Shown here: in pieces, positions 35,638 to 44,016 of the stretch
Numbering within the stretch: the first letter of the stretch is position 1
Layout of the letters: each line of letters starts with the position of its first letter
Assembly: GCA_964371615.1 (NCBI GenBank)
Contig: CAYJMS010000006.1
Coordinates: forward strand, 62,001-126,000
Source: SpSt-333 sp964371615
Lineage (GTDB): Bacteria; Bacteroidota; Ignavibacteria; UBA10030; UBA8401
Length of the DNA stretch: 64,000 nt
Reading direction: 5' to 3'
Program-made: the position numbers and the translations under genes
Notes under the pieces: model-generated
The model's database searches: none
Told to the model about the DNA's origin: nothing
What the model saw: only the letters and a program-made list of their open reading frames with translations

Positions 35638-37017
35638 CTATCGATTACCGTTAAAGATCTTGTACTGTTTAATTTTTTCGAAGAGTAGCCGCCGGCTCAT
35701 TTTTAAGAGCACCGCCGCCTTGCTCTGGTTTCCCACCGATTTCCGAAGCGCATGGATAATGACCGTCCGTTCAAAATCCTTTACCTGATCGCGGAACGAC
35801 CGTTCATCCGACGCATCCGCCGGTCCCGGCTCGATGGGTGCAGCATGGAAATTCAGAGGTAAATATTCCGTGGTGATCACATCTCCCTGCGCCATGACAA
35901 TCATGCGCTGAATAATATTTTCCAATTCGCGGACATTGCCGGGCCAGTGATAGACGGCAAACCGTTTTAATACCTCGGGCGACACGACGATCTTATTCGA
36001 GGGGCTGTATTTTTTGCAAAAATGTTCGACCAGCGAAGGGATATCTTCGACCCGTTCATGAAGCGACGGAATGCGGATGTGAATGACATTCAGCCGGTAG
36101 AAAAGGTCTTCACGGATTTTTCCGGAGCGGACATCCTGTTCGATGTCACTGTTTGTCGCCGCGATAATCCGGACATCGGTCGTCAGCGTCTCATTGCCGC
36201 CGACGCGCTCGTATGTTTTATGCTGGAGTACGCGCAGCAGTTTCATCTGCAGCGACATCGGCATATTATTGATCTCGTCGAGAAAAATCGTTCCGCCGTT
36301 GGCGATCTCGAATCGTCCTTCCCTCCGGTTGACCGCACCGGTGAACGATCCTTTTTCATGGCCGAACAGTTCGCTTTCCAGCAGCGTTTCGGACAATCCG
36401 CCGCAATTGACGATGATGAACGGCCTGTCTTTCCGGAGCGAATGGCGCTGGATCGCCTGTGCAATGAGTTCCTTTCCGGTTCCGCTTTCTCCCTGAATCA
36501 GGACGGTCGTGTCGGTGGGGGCGGCGCGTCCGATCAACTTCGATACCTCCTGCATCTTTACGCTCGTACCGATGATCGATTCCGACACGGTGATCGGCGA
36601 TTCTTTGGATATCTGCGACCGTAACTGCTGCACTTCCTTCAAGAGGTCGGCATAATTTACCGCCCGTTTGACGATCAGGAGAAATTCATCTAGCTCGAAC
36701 GGTTTGTCGAGGTAATCATACGCGCCGGCTTTCATCGCCAGAATGGCCCGTTCGCTGGTGCCGTACGCGGTAAAAATAATCACGGGAATATCGGGATTGA
36801 TCTTCTTGATCTCGCCCAAGACGGTGATGCCGTCTTTCTTCGGCAGGGTGATGTCGAGCAGGACGAGATTCGGAGCGGATTCACTGAAGAGCGCCAGACC
36901 TTTTTCGCCGTCCGCCGCTTCGATAATGCGGAATCCTTCCCGCGTCAGCAGGTCGTTGACGTTTTTCCGCATTGAAATTTCGTCATCAATAACGAGGACG
37001 GTCTTTTTATCCTTCAT
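35638..37017 (-). CDS. NtrC-family sigma-54-dependent response regulator
   Basis: This 459-aa protein has an N-terminal receiver domain (DD at 11-12, phospho-acceptor Asp55 in LVLLDITLPKKDG). A central AAA+ domain follows, with Walker A GESGTGKELIA, GSFTGA (a variant of the sigma-54-contacting GAFTGA loop) and GGTIFLDEINNM. A C-terminal Fis-type helix-turn-helix (GNQSKAAVLLKMSRRLLFEKIKQYKIF) ends the protein. I start at 37017: AAGGA lies 8 nt upstream and it overlaps the kinase gene by 11 nt. It is the partner of the preceding histidine kinase. The adjacent divergent intergenic region carries sigma-54-like promoters, so the 38.8-kb gene run is its most likely target (inference). Confidence 0.93.
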   Translation of the reverse strand: MKDKKTVLVIDDEISMRKNVNDLLTREGFRIIEAADGEKGLALFSESAPNLVLLDITLPKKDGITVLGEIKKINPDIPVIIFTAYGTSERAILAMKAGAYDYLDKPFELDEFLLIVKRAVNYADLLKEVQQLRSQISKESPITVSESIIGTSVKMQEVSKLIGRAAPTDTTVLIQGESGTGKELIAQAIQRHSLRKDRPFIIVNCGGLSETLLESELFGHEKGSFTGAVNRREGRFEIANGGTIFLDEINNMPMSLQMKLLRVLQHKTYERVGGNETLTTDVRIIAATNSDIEQDVRSGKIREDLFYRLNVIHIRIPSLHERVEDIPSLVEHFCKKYSPSNKIVVSPEVLKRFAVYHWPGNVRELENIIQRMIVMAQGDVITTEYLPLNFHAAPIEPGPADASDERSFRDQVKDFERTVIIHALRKSVGNQSKAAVLLKMSRRLLFEKIKQYKIFNGNR

Positions 37018-38572
37018 GTGCCGCATCCTTTCGATCCACGGGAAGTGTGACAATGCACCGTGTTCCGGCACCGCCGGGCGGTGTCGAAAATTCAATCATT
37101 CCCCCGTGCGCTTTAATGATTTCATATGCAATGGACAGTCCCAATCCGACGCCGTGATCTTTTGTGGTAAAAAACGGGTCGAAAATTTTTCGATTGATCG
37201 CCGGATCGATTCCTTTTCCGTTGTCGTCGAAGATCACGTCGATTGAGTCAGCGCGGACAACCGATCCGACGGTCAGCGTCCCTCCCGGCGGCATTGCTTC
37301 CAGTGAATTCATGCAGATATTCAGAAACACCTGTTCCAGCGATTGTGCATCCACCGAAATGGCCGGGAGCGGCCGGCTGTGCGCAACGGCCACGGTGACC
37401 GAACGTTCCTTTGCTTCGTCCGCAATAAGCACGCAGACCTGTTCCAGCAGCACCGACGGATTGACGTGCTGCAGTTTCTGCGACGCCGGTTTGGAAAACA
37501 AAAGCAACCGTTTTACCAGGCGGGAAAGTCGGTCGATCTCTTCCACCACCAGTTGCATCGATTCGGGCTGGATGACTGAATCGAACTCTCCGGGATTCTT
37601 CAACTGTTTCCGGTCACGCTGCCACATTTGAATCCTTGTTTTGATGACCGCCAGCGGAGTCTTCACTTCATGTGCCACGCCGGCGATCAGTTTGCCGAGT
37701 GTCGCCATCTTGTCCTGTTGATGCAATTCCCGTTCGAGCTGTTCCCGTTTGTGTTGTTCATCCATCAATGCGTTGACCATGCTGTTGATGGAGCGGTTGA
37801 TGATGCCGTACACGCCGGAACTTTCCGGCAGACGATAGGATTGGTCGCGGCGGATTTCTTCCAAACCGACCCTGATTTCGTCGACATGCAGTTTCCTGAT
37901 CCACAAGAGAATCAACGCTGCGCCGAGCGCACCGATGGCAACAATGGCGGCAATGTTTAAAATCCTTGCCAGCTGGTTCCTTGGCAATTCCTTTTCGACA
38001 TGGATCCGTGCCCAGACGGCACCCACGATGCTGTCGTTTACCCAGATTGGTTCTGTTGAGAGCGGATAAATGGCAAAGTCGTACGAATGGAATTCCACCA
38101 ACGGAATCCGTCGTTCAATCGACTCAAGAATCTGCGCTTTGATTGTCGGGTAAGAGCGGGGAGCCGGACCGTACGCCGGTTTCGGGGGCGGAGAGGTCGG
38201 CCAGGAATATCCGATCATCTCATCGGCATGGCGCAGGTAAAATCCTCCTTCCATCCCTATGATGGAGATCACCTGAGACGCAGTGATGGCACTGAGAAGA
38301 GAATCGAGATTCACCCGATCAGATTTGTCCAGTTCCGGAGTTTTAAGAAGTCCTGAATTCCAAAGGCTGTCCATCAAGGACTGTGATGCTGTCGAAATCT
38401 TGTGGAGCGATTGCTGTGTCAATTCGGTATTCGTCCGAACGATGTCGAGTGTCCAGCGGTCAAGAAATTCCAATGCTGCCAAAATAGCGATGCACAGTAC
38501 GCCGGTTGAGGCCAATCCGATGATGATTGTCCGTTTTGTCATGCCGAGTGATTTCATTTTCTCCATTATCAT
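37007..38572 (-). CDS. Membrane sensor histidine kinase (NtrB-like pairing)
   Basis: This protein of up to 521 aa has TM1 near the N-terminus (TIIIGLASTGVLCIAILAAL), an extracytoplasmic sensor of about 150 residues and TM2 (IAAIVAIGALGAALILLWI). HisKA follows, with the phospho-accepting His in GKLIAGVAHEVKTPLAVIKTR, and then an HATPase domain (NSLEAM, DNGKGIDPAI, GVGLGLSIAYEIIKAHGG). The start is uncertain: candidates are 38572, 38566, 38557 and 38542, and a sigma-54-like element at 38575-38590 would place the transcript start near 38564, favouring one of the later ATGs. The sensed signal is unknown. Confidence 0.9.
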   Translation of the reverse strand: MIMEKMKSLGMTKRTIIIGLASTGVLCIAILAALEFLDRWTLDIVRTNTELTQQSLHKISTASQSLMDSLWNSGLLKTPELDKSDRVNLDSLLSAITASQVISIIGMEGGFYLRHADEMIGYSWPTSPPPKPAYGPAPRSYPTIKAQILESIERRIPLVEFHSYDFAIYPLSTEPIWVNDSIVGAVWARIHVEKELPRNQLARILNIAAIVAIGALGAALILLWIRKLHVDEIRVGLEEIRRDQSYRLPESSGVYGIINRSINSMVNALMDEQHKREQLERELHQQDKMATLGKLIAGVAHEVKTPLAVIKTRIQMWQRDRKQLKNPGEFDSVIQPESMQLVVEEIDRLSRLVKRLLLFSKPASQKLQHVNPSVLLEQVCVLIADEAKERSVTVAVAHSRPLPAISVDAQSLEQVFLNICMNSLEAMPPGGTLTVGSVVRADSIDVIFDDNGKGIDPAINRKIFDPFFTTKDHGVGLGLSIAYEIIKAHGGMIEFSTPPGGAGTRCIVTLPVDRKDAAHEG

Positions 38573-38574
38573 CG

Positions 38575-38590
38575 TGCTAATATTGTGCCA
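38575..38590 (-). promoter_or_regulatory. Candidate sigma-54 promoter for the HK/RR genes
   Basis: On the minus strand TGGCAC-N5-TAGCA matches the -24/-12 consensus TGGCAC-N5-TTGCA except for one base in the -12 box. It lies just before the kinase gene, which would imply autoregulation. The same stretch, read as GTGCTAATATTGTGCC, also resembles the palindrome at 38641-38656, so it could instead be a regulator site. Confidence 0.45.
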
Positions 38591-38640
38591 GTTCCCCAGA
38601 TGTTATATTGTATAAAATATCAACCTCTGTGAATATTATA

Positions 38641-38656
38641 GCGCTAATTTAGCACA
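38641..38656. promoter_or_regulatory. Candidate upstream activator site (palindrome)
   Basis: GCGCTAATTTAGCACA contains the perfect palindrome GCTAATTTAGC (38643-38653), and CACATATTGTG follows immediately. It lies about 75-85 bp upstream of the plus-strand sigma-54-like element, a usual distance for NtrC-type enhancer sites. It is similar to the sequence at 38573-38590. Confidence 0.45.
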
Positions 38657-38727
38657 CATATTGTGAAAAAACAGCACAATTTTTAATCTTTAATCGTCGA
38701 GTTTGGTGAATTTAATGCATTTTGCAG

Positions 38728-38743
38728 TGGCATAATAGTTGAG
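38728..38743 (+). promoter_or_regulatory. Candidate sigma-54 promoter of the large plus-strand gene run
   Basis: TGGCAT-N5-TTGAG matches the -24 box well and the -12 box partly (GA instead of GC). A start of transcription near 38753 would leave a 36-nt leader with GAGG 7 nt before the ATG at 38789. It faces away from the NtrC-type regulator genes. Confidence 0.45.
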
Positions 38744-38788
38744 TATAATGTTTAAAGAATATTCTCATCAATAGAACGAGGTGTCGAC

Positions 38789-41080
38789 ATGAATTCTATT
38801 CTACGATCGCTATTCCTTCTCCTGTCCCTTCTAATCTTCTCAGCATCATCATCCCAAGCACAAAAATTCGCGGTTGTTTCCGGGGATTGGAATGGTTCCA
38901 TATGGGCACTCGAAACGGGCGGAGCAGCGGGCTCCGCTACAGTACCGGGTGCGGCGGACAGCGTCATTATTAATGCGGGAGTCACTGTGTCGGTGACCGG
39001 AACGAGCGGAGTATCGTCTTCCATTTCGTTTGGCGATGCGACGGCAAAAATTGCCATGGATACCGGTTCCGTTTTGACGGTGCACGGTCATTTTACACTT
39101 GCAGCGACAACGCACAATGCATTCGCTTCGTGGGCGCCGGGAGCAAAAGTGGTGCTTGCCGGAAGCAACGATCAGAAGTTACAAGGGTGGAGCACAACAG
39201 GTTTTTCCACTTCCTTCAATTATCTTCAGGTCGACAAGACGGGAGGCAAGGCCGTCACCGAGGGAGTGAATATGCGGCTCGGTATCGGCGATACATTGGA
39301 AATTCTCAACGGCACATTCGAAATTGCCAGTACCGATGACATCGAATCCCGCAATGCTGCGGGGAGCGCCACTTCGTTCACGATGATCGTCCAACCGGGC
39401 GGGACATTCACTATGGTCGGCAGCACATCGCACATCCGCAGGGCGAGCAACACGTCGCTGGAATTGAAACGGATCGGAAAAGTGATTGTTTACGGATCGG
39501 CAACGATGCGTTCGACGTCGACCAACGGATTGAATTTTTCGGGTATCGATGTCGAAGCAGGCGGTGAACTCGTTGCGGCAAGTTTCAGCAACAGCGCCGT
39601 CGGAAACTTCAATTGCGGCACGGTGACCGTAAAAGAGGGAGGAGAGCTGAGGGTGATCAGCACGGCGCCGTTCTGGGAACCGACGACCGCCGCCGTCATT
39701 TTAAATCAGGGCGGAACACTGCGGAGCAATGCGGCGACTCAAACGAATACATTTCCCCCGTCATTCACAAACGACGGCACGGTGCGGTACGGTTCGTCGA
39801 ACGATCAAACGATAAAGGATATGGACTATCATCGTCTCGAACTGAGTTTCGGCGGATTGAAGATCTGGACCGTTGAAGCAAACCGCATTATTGCGGACAG
39901 TCTTGAGATCAACAACAGCGCCGACCTCCGGTTTTCCGCGGCATCACCGCAGACAGTGACTGTAAACGGAACGGTACGTCTTACCAGCGGTATCATCAAC
40001 AATCTCGACAGCGGCAACGTCAATATCGTGTTGGCGGACAATGCGAATGTATCGCGTGCGACCGGCGAATTTGCACTGCCGGTGATCTTCGGTTCGAGTG
40101 TGAATCTGCGGTACACCAGTTCGGTGCAGACAGTCACTCCCGGTCCGGAAATGCCGTCCGATCCGTCGACTCTAAAGCAATTGACAGTAGCAGCGCCGAT
40201 GGGCATTTCGCTCGGATCACCGGTAACGGTGAACAACGAATTGACGCTTGATGACGGTTTTGTCTATTTAAATGAGCATCCATTGACTTTCGCTGCGGAC
40301 GCAGTTATGTCCGGCACGCTGTCTGACTCATCGATGGTGGTATATAACGGCAGCGGAACGATGAAAAAACTCTTTGCGTCGCCTTCCTCTTTCACATTTG
40401 CCATCGGCGATACCGTCAACGGCGGCCGCTACACTCCCGCAACGCTGAACTTCACCTCCGGCACCTTTAACGCCGCCTCGGTGGAAATATTGTTGACGGC
40501 AGAGAAACATCCGCACAACATGAGCGCTAACGACTTTATCAATCGATACTGGACGGTGATCCCGACGGGAATTTCGTCGTTTGTCTGCGACGTCGCGTTC
40601 GGATATCATCCTTCGGATATAAATGGTACGGAAGGAAATATTTATCTTGGCCGATGGACAGGATCCGCTTGGGGTCCGTTGCTGAGCAAGGCAGATACCG
40701 GCAATCATCGCCTTTTTGGTACCGTGACTGAATTCTCGGAATTCACGGGGGGGGAGACCAACGGCCTTACATTGGTGGACGAATCGGAACCGGTTCCGAA
40801 TACGTATGCGATGTGGCAGAATTATCCAAATCCATTTAATCCCACGACAATGATCTCGTATCAATTACCGACAACGAGTTCCGTTACGGTAACGGTGTAT
40901 GATATTCTCGGTAAGGAAGTTGCGGCATTGGTCAACGGCACACAGGAGGCCGGACGATACAGCGTCGGACTGGATGCGTCGCGGTATGGCATGTCTTCCG
41001 GATTGTATTTTTACAAGATCGATGCGACAAGCGGCGCGCGGCGGTTTGTCCGTGTCATGAAGATGCTGCTGCTGAAATGA
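38789..41080 (+). CDS. T9SS-secreted protein, beta-module paralogue 1
   Basis: This 763-aa protein has a signal peptide (MNSILRSLFLLLSLLIFSASSSQA). Residues about 27-400 form a module shared with the genes at 47197 and 49763: GDWNGSIWA, NAGVTVSV, SISFGDATAK, GSVLTVHGHFTLAATTHNAF, NGTFEIASTDDIESR, TSHIRR, NFSGIDVE, FTNDGTVRY, IKDMDYHRLE. This resembles G8/beta-helix-like surface repeats, but I assign no known function. The C-terminus is a T9SS sorting domain (QNYPNPFNPTTMISYQLP...KMLLLK). It is the first gene of the run; its stop overlaps the next start as ATGA (41077-41080). Confidence 0.85.
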   Translation: MNSILRSLFLLLSLLIFSASSSQAQKFAVVSGDWNGSIWALETGGAAGSATVPGAADSVIINAGVTVSVTGTSGVSSSISFGDATAKIAMDTGSVLTVHGHFTLAATTHNAFASWAPGAKVVLAGSNDQKLQGWSTTGFSTSFNYLQVDKTGGKAVTEGVNMRLGIGDTLEILNGTFEIASTDDIESRNAAGSATSFTMIVQPGGTFTMVGSTSHIRRASNTSLELKRIGKVIVYGSATMRSTSTNGLNFSGIDVEAGGELVAASFSNSAVGNFNCGTVTVKEGGELRVISTAPFWEPTTAAVILNQGGTLRSNAATQTNTFPPSFTNDGTVRYGSSNDQTIKDMDYHRLELSFGGLKIWTVEANRIIADSLEINNSADLRFSAASPQTVTVNGTVRLTSGIINNLDSGNVNIVLADNANVSRATGEFALPVIFGSSVNLRYTSSVQTVTPGPEMPSDPSTLKQLTVAAPMGISLGSPVTVNNELTLDDGFVYLNEHPLTFAADAVMSGTLSDSSMVVYNGSGTMKKLFASPSSFTFAIGDTVNGGRYTPATLNFTSGTFNAASVEILLTAEKHPHNMSANDFINRYWTVIPTGISSFVCDVAFGYHPSDINGTEGNIYLGRWTGSAWGPLLSKADTGNHRLFGTVTEFSEFTGGETNGLTLVDESEPVPNTYAMWQNYPNPFNPTTMISYQLPTTSSVTVTVYDILGKEVAALVNGTQEAGRYSVGLDASRYGMSSGLYFYKIDATSGARRFVRVMKMLLLK

Positions 41081-42057
41081 TGCGCATCATTGTATGCACA
41101 ATAGTATTGGCTGCCGCCGTTTTTTGCGGCGACCGCCGTACGCCGCAGGAAGCGCTCGCAAAGGATGAAGTGAGAATTCTTATCACCGATTCCGGACTGG
41201 GCGGTCTTTCCGTTGCTGCGGACTTCGAACGGCGTCTTCGGGCGAGCCGTCAATTTAAAAAAGCGGAAATCATTTTTGCCAACGCTCTGCCGGGGGGAAG
41301 AGGATACAACGACATGAGCGGCACCAACGAAAAGGCAGAAGTATTTTCCGCCGCACTCAATGGAATGATATCAAAATATTCGCCGGACGTCATCGTCATC
41401 GCCTGCAATACGCTCTCCGTCGTTTTTCCTTTTACTGAATTATCCCGTGTCACCACAATTCCCGTCGTCGGCATCGTCGAGATGGCGACGATAATGATCA
41501 CGAAGAACCTGAAAAACGATCCGGATGCTTCGGTCATCATTTTTGGGACGGAAACGACGATCGCTTCCGGCGCACACAAAGGAGAGTTGCTGCATCACGG
41601 CGTTGACTCGACACACATCGTCACACAAGCATGTCCGAAACTGGAGAGTGAGATCCAAACCGATCCGTCCAGCGATATGGTGAAAACGTACATCGACTGG
41701 TACGTTGAGGAAGCGGCGGAATTGATTCCGACATCGTCCGCAAAGGTGTATGCCGGATTGTGCTGCACGCATTACGGTTACAGCGCGGATATGTTTCTGG
41801 CGTCGCTGATCGCAGCGGGAGTGAAGAATCCAGTCATCATTAATCCGAATACGGCAATGGCGACGGCAATTTTGCCGAAAGTACAGAAACAATTTGACAA
41901 TGCTGCTGTTACCGTTCTTGTCGTCTCCCGCGCCGTTATTTCCGATGAGGAGATCACATCCATTGCCGCATTGATCAGAAAAGAATCCGAACCGACAGCT
42001 CGCGCGCTTGAACACTACCGGCACGATCTTCATCTTTTTCCGTACGCCGAAAATTAA
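41077..42057 (+). CDS. Exported Asp/Glu racemase family protein (glutamate racemase-like)
   Basis: This 326-aa protein has the glutamate racemase signatures ITDSGLGGLSV, VIACNTLS (Cys110) and GLCCTHYGYS (Cys229/Cys230), so both catalytic cysteines are present. Unlike cytosolic MurI it begins with a hydrophobic leader (MRIIVCTIVLAAAVFCGD), which suggests export to the periplasm. The residue before Cys is Phe, so a lipoprotein is unlikely. A role in interconverting D- and L-glutamate (or aspartate) for a gamma-glutamyl polymer fits the downstream pgs genes. Translation is coupled to the upstream T9SS gene. The family is firm, the export likely, the role inferred. Confidence 0.8.
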   Translation: MMRIIVCTIVLAAAVFCGDRRTPQEALAKDEVRILITDSGLGGLSVAADFERRLRASRQFKKAEIIFANALPGGRGYNDMSGTNEKAEVFSAALNGMISKYSPDVIVIACNTLSVVFPFTELSRVTTIPVVGIVEMATIMITKNLKNDPDASVIIFGTETTIASGAHKGELLHHGVDSTHIVTQACPKLESEIQTDPSSDMVKTYIDWYVEEAAELIPTSSAKVYAGLCCTHYGYSADMFLASLIAAGVKNPVIINPNTAMATAILPKVQKQFDNAAVTVLVVSRAVISDEEITSIAALIRKESEPTARALEHYRHDLHLFPYAEN

Positions 42058-42063
42058 TATTCC

Positions 42064-43911
42064 GTGATACGCATCCGACATACAGTCCTGATCGTTATCT
42101 GCCTTCTCGCAGCCGAAGCGTTGCAGGGTCAATCGTATGTACCGGGAGAATCGTATTACGGCAGGAACAATTATATCGAATATATCGCCGGCAATTCACC
42201 GTTCATCATTTCTGCACCGCACGGCGGCACGCTCGAACCGTTGGAAATACCGGACCGCATCGTCGGCACGACGACACGGGACGCCAATACCGAAGAACTT
42301 GCCCGAGCAATTCAAGCGGCATACCTGAAACAGACCGGACTGTATCCCCACGTCGTCATCTGCCGCCTGCACCGGAAAAAACTCGACGCCAATCGCGAGA
42401 TCATCGAAGCGGCGCAGGGGAATGAATTTGCGGAACAGGCATGGAATGAATTTCACGAATTCATTGATTCGGCGAAAGCGGTAGTGACGAGCTCGTTCGG
42501 CAAAGGATTCTACATCGACCTGCACGGCCACGGGCATACCATTCAGCGTCTCGAACTCGGTTACCTGCTTTCCGCATCACAACTCGATCTCTCCGACAAC
42601 ACACTCAACGGAACCATCGCCTATCGCAACATCAGCAGCATACGGAATCTTGCAACAAATGCCGGCGTTTCGTTCGCCGAAGTACTGAGAGGCGAGTCCA
42701 GTTTCGGCACGTTTCTGGAGTATCGCGGATATCCATCTGTGCCGAGCCTGCTGCAGCCCACGCCGGCATCCGCGCCGTACTTCAACGGCGGTTACAACAC
42801 CGAACGTCACGGCTCAAAAAGCGGCGGAACGATCAGCGGGTTGCAGATCGAATGCAATTATACCGGCGTTCGCGATTCCGATGCGAACAGAAAAGCCTTT
42901 GCCAATGCCGTCGCCGATGCAACAGTCCGTTTCTCGAATCTCCATCTTTTTAAAACAGTTACCGCTTCAACGCCGAGCGTAGTTCTGAACGAAGTTCTAT
43001 TCGACATTCCAACGGATAATGCTGCAACGCAGGAACCGGAGGGAGATGTCAACGGCGACGGAGTGCGAAGCGCGCGGGGGGATGAATTTATTGAAGTGAT
43101 GAATACCGGCGTGATCGATGCCGATATCAGCGGGTATCAGATACTGGAACGTGAGTTGAGTCCCGTCTTTACATTTCCGGATAACACCATCCTGCAGCCG
43201 CAGGAAGTTGCGGTGGTCTTCGGCGGCGTGGGTCCGAACGGTTTCGGCTCGGCGTTTCCGCAATCGTTGAAAATATTTTCGGCGAAACCCGGATCAGCGG
43301 ATTCCGGCTTCTATTATTCTGGCTCGAAGACGAATTTGCTGTCCGCTAACGACAATGTTATCCTCATCGATCCGAAGAGCAACTATGTTGCCGATGAACT
43401 CACCTGGGGATCGTCGACTCCCAGGACGAAATGCGGCAAGAAACTCGTCGCTCCGAACACCGTCAACGGAGACAGCATCTCCGGTGCAATTCAACAATCG
43501 GTCACTCGTCATCCGAACGGCACGGGACTGTGGACGACGCATAAGAGTATTTCCGCTCTGCCGTATTCGCCGGGCAACATCGTCCCTTCGCGTGCAGCGG
43601 ACAGAACGACGACGGTTGTCAACGGATTTTCGCTATCGCAGAATTATCCGAATCCGTTTAATCCGACCACCACGATCGGATACGTGCTTCCGTTTAATAC
43701 CTCCGCCCGTAGTTCGGGAAATGAGGTTTATGTGACGCTTTCCGTTTTCGATGTCATGGGCAGAGAGATTGCCGTGGTTGTGAACGGGATGCAGGAGCCG
43801 GGATCGTACTCGGTACCATTCGATGCTTCAGTTGTTGCCAGCGGATTGTATTTCTATCAACTGCGCGCCAACGGATCGATTCTCACGAGAAAAATGAGTG
43901 TTGTTAAATAG
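42064..43911 (+). CDS. T9SS-secreted N-formylglutamate amidohydrolase-like protein with lamin-tail domain
   Basis: This 615-aa protein starts at GTG with a signal peptide (IRHTVLIVICLLAAEALQGQ). The first 300 residues match the FGase-like zinc amidohydrolase pattern: IISAPHGG (His53), PDRIVGTTTRDANTEELARAI, RLHRKKLDANRE, YIDLHGHGH (His154), LELGYLL and LQIECN. Residues about 305-445 form a lamin-tail-like domain (NEVLFDIP..GDEFIEVMNTG..ISGYQI). The end is a T9SS sorting domain (QNYPNPFNPTTTIGYVLP). FGase relatives cleave N-acyl-glutamate or poly-gamma-glutamate amide bonds. Given the pgs genes downstream, a surface hydrolase of a glutamyl polymer is plausible (inference). Confidence 0.78.
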   Translation: MIRIRHTVLIVICLLAAEALQGQSYVPGESYYGRNNYIEYIAGNSPFIISAPHGGTLEPLEIPDRIVGTTTRDANTEELARAIQAAYLKQTGLYPHVVICRLHRKKLDANREIIEAAQGNEFAEQAWNEFHEFIDSAKAVVTSSFGKGFYIDLHGHGHTIQRLELGYLLSASQLDLSDNTLNGTIAYRNISSIRNLATNAGVSFAEVLRGESSFGTFLEYRGYPSVPSLLQPTPASAPYFNGGYNTERHGSKSGGTISGLQIECNYTGVRDSDANRKAFANAVADATVRFSNLHLFKTVTASTPSVVLNEVLFDIPTDNAATQEPEGDVNGDGVRSARGDEFIEVMNTGVIDADISGYQILERELSPVFTFPDNTILQPQEVAVVFGGVGPNGFGSAFPQSLKIFSAKPGSADSGFYYSGSKTNLLSANDNVILIDPKSNYVADELTWGSSTPRTKCGKKLVAPNTVNGDSISGAIQQSVTRHPNGTGLWTTHKSISALPYSPGNIVPSRAADRTTTVVNGFSLSQNYPNPFNPTTTIGYVLPFNTSARSSGNEVYVTLSVFDVMGREIAVVVNGMQEPGSYSVPFDASVVASGLYFYQLRANGSILTRKMSVVK

Positions 43912-44016
43912 TTCAAACATTGTCATCAACCGTTTCCGCACGGAATGACATCCGATCCACACAGATACAACGCTGCGCCGTGCGGAGCATTGGTGCAGCG
44001 ATACAATGGAACTCCT

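Noticed and set aside
41077..42057. Racemase-like protein as a lipoprotein
   Set aside because: A Cys follows the hydrophobic leader but the residue before it is Phe, which does not fit a lipobox; ordinary signal peptide or anchor is more likely.
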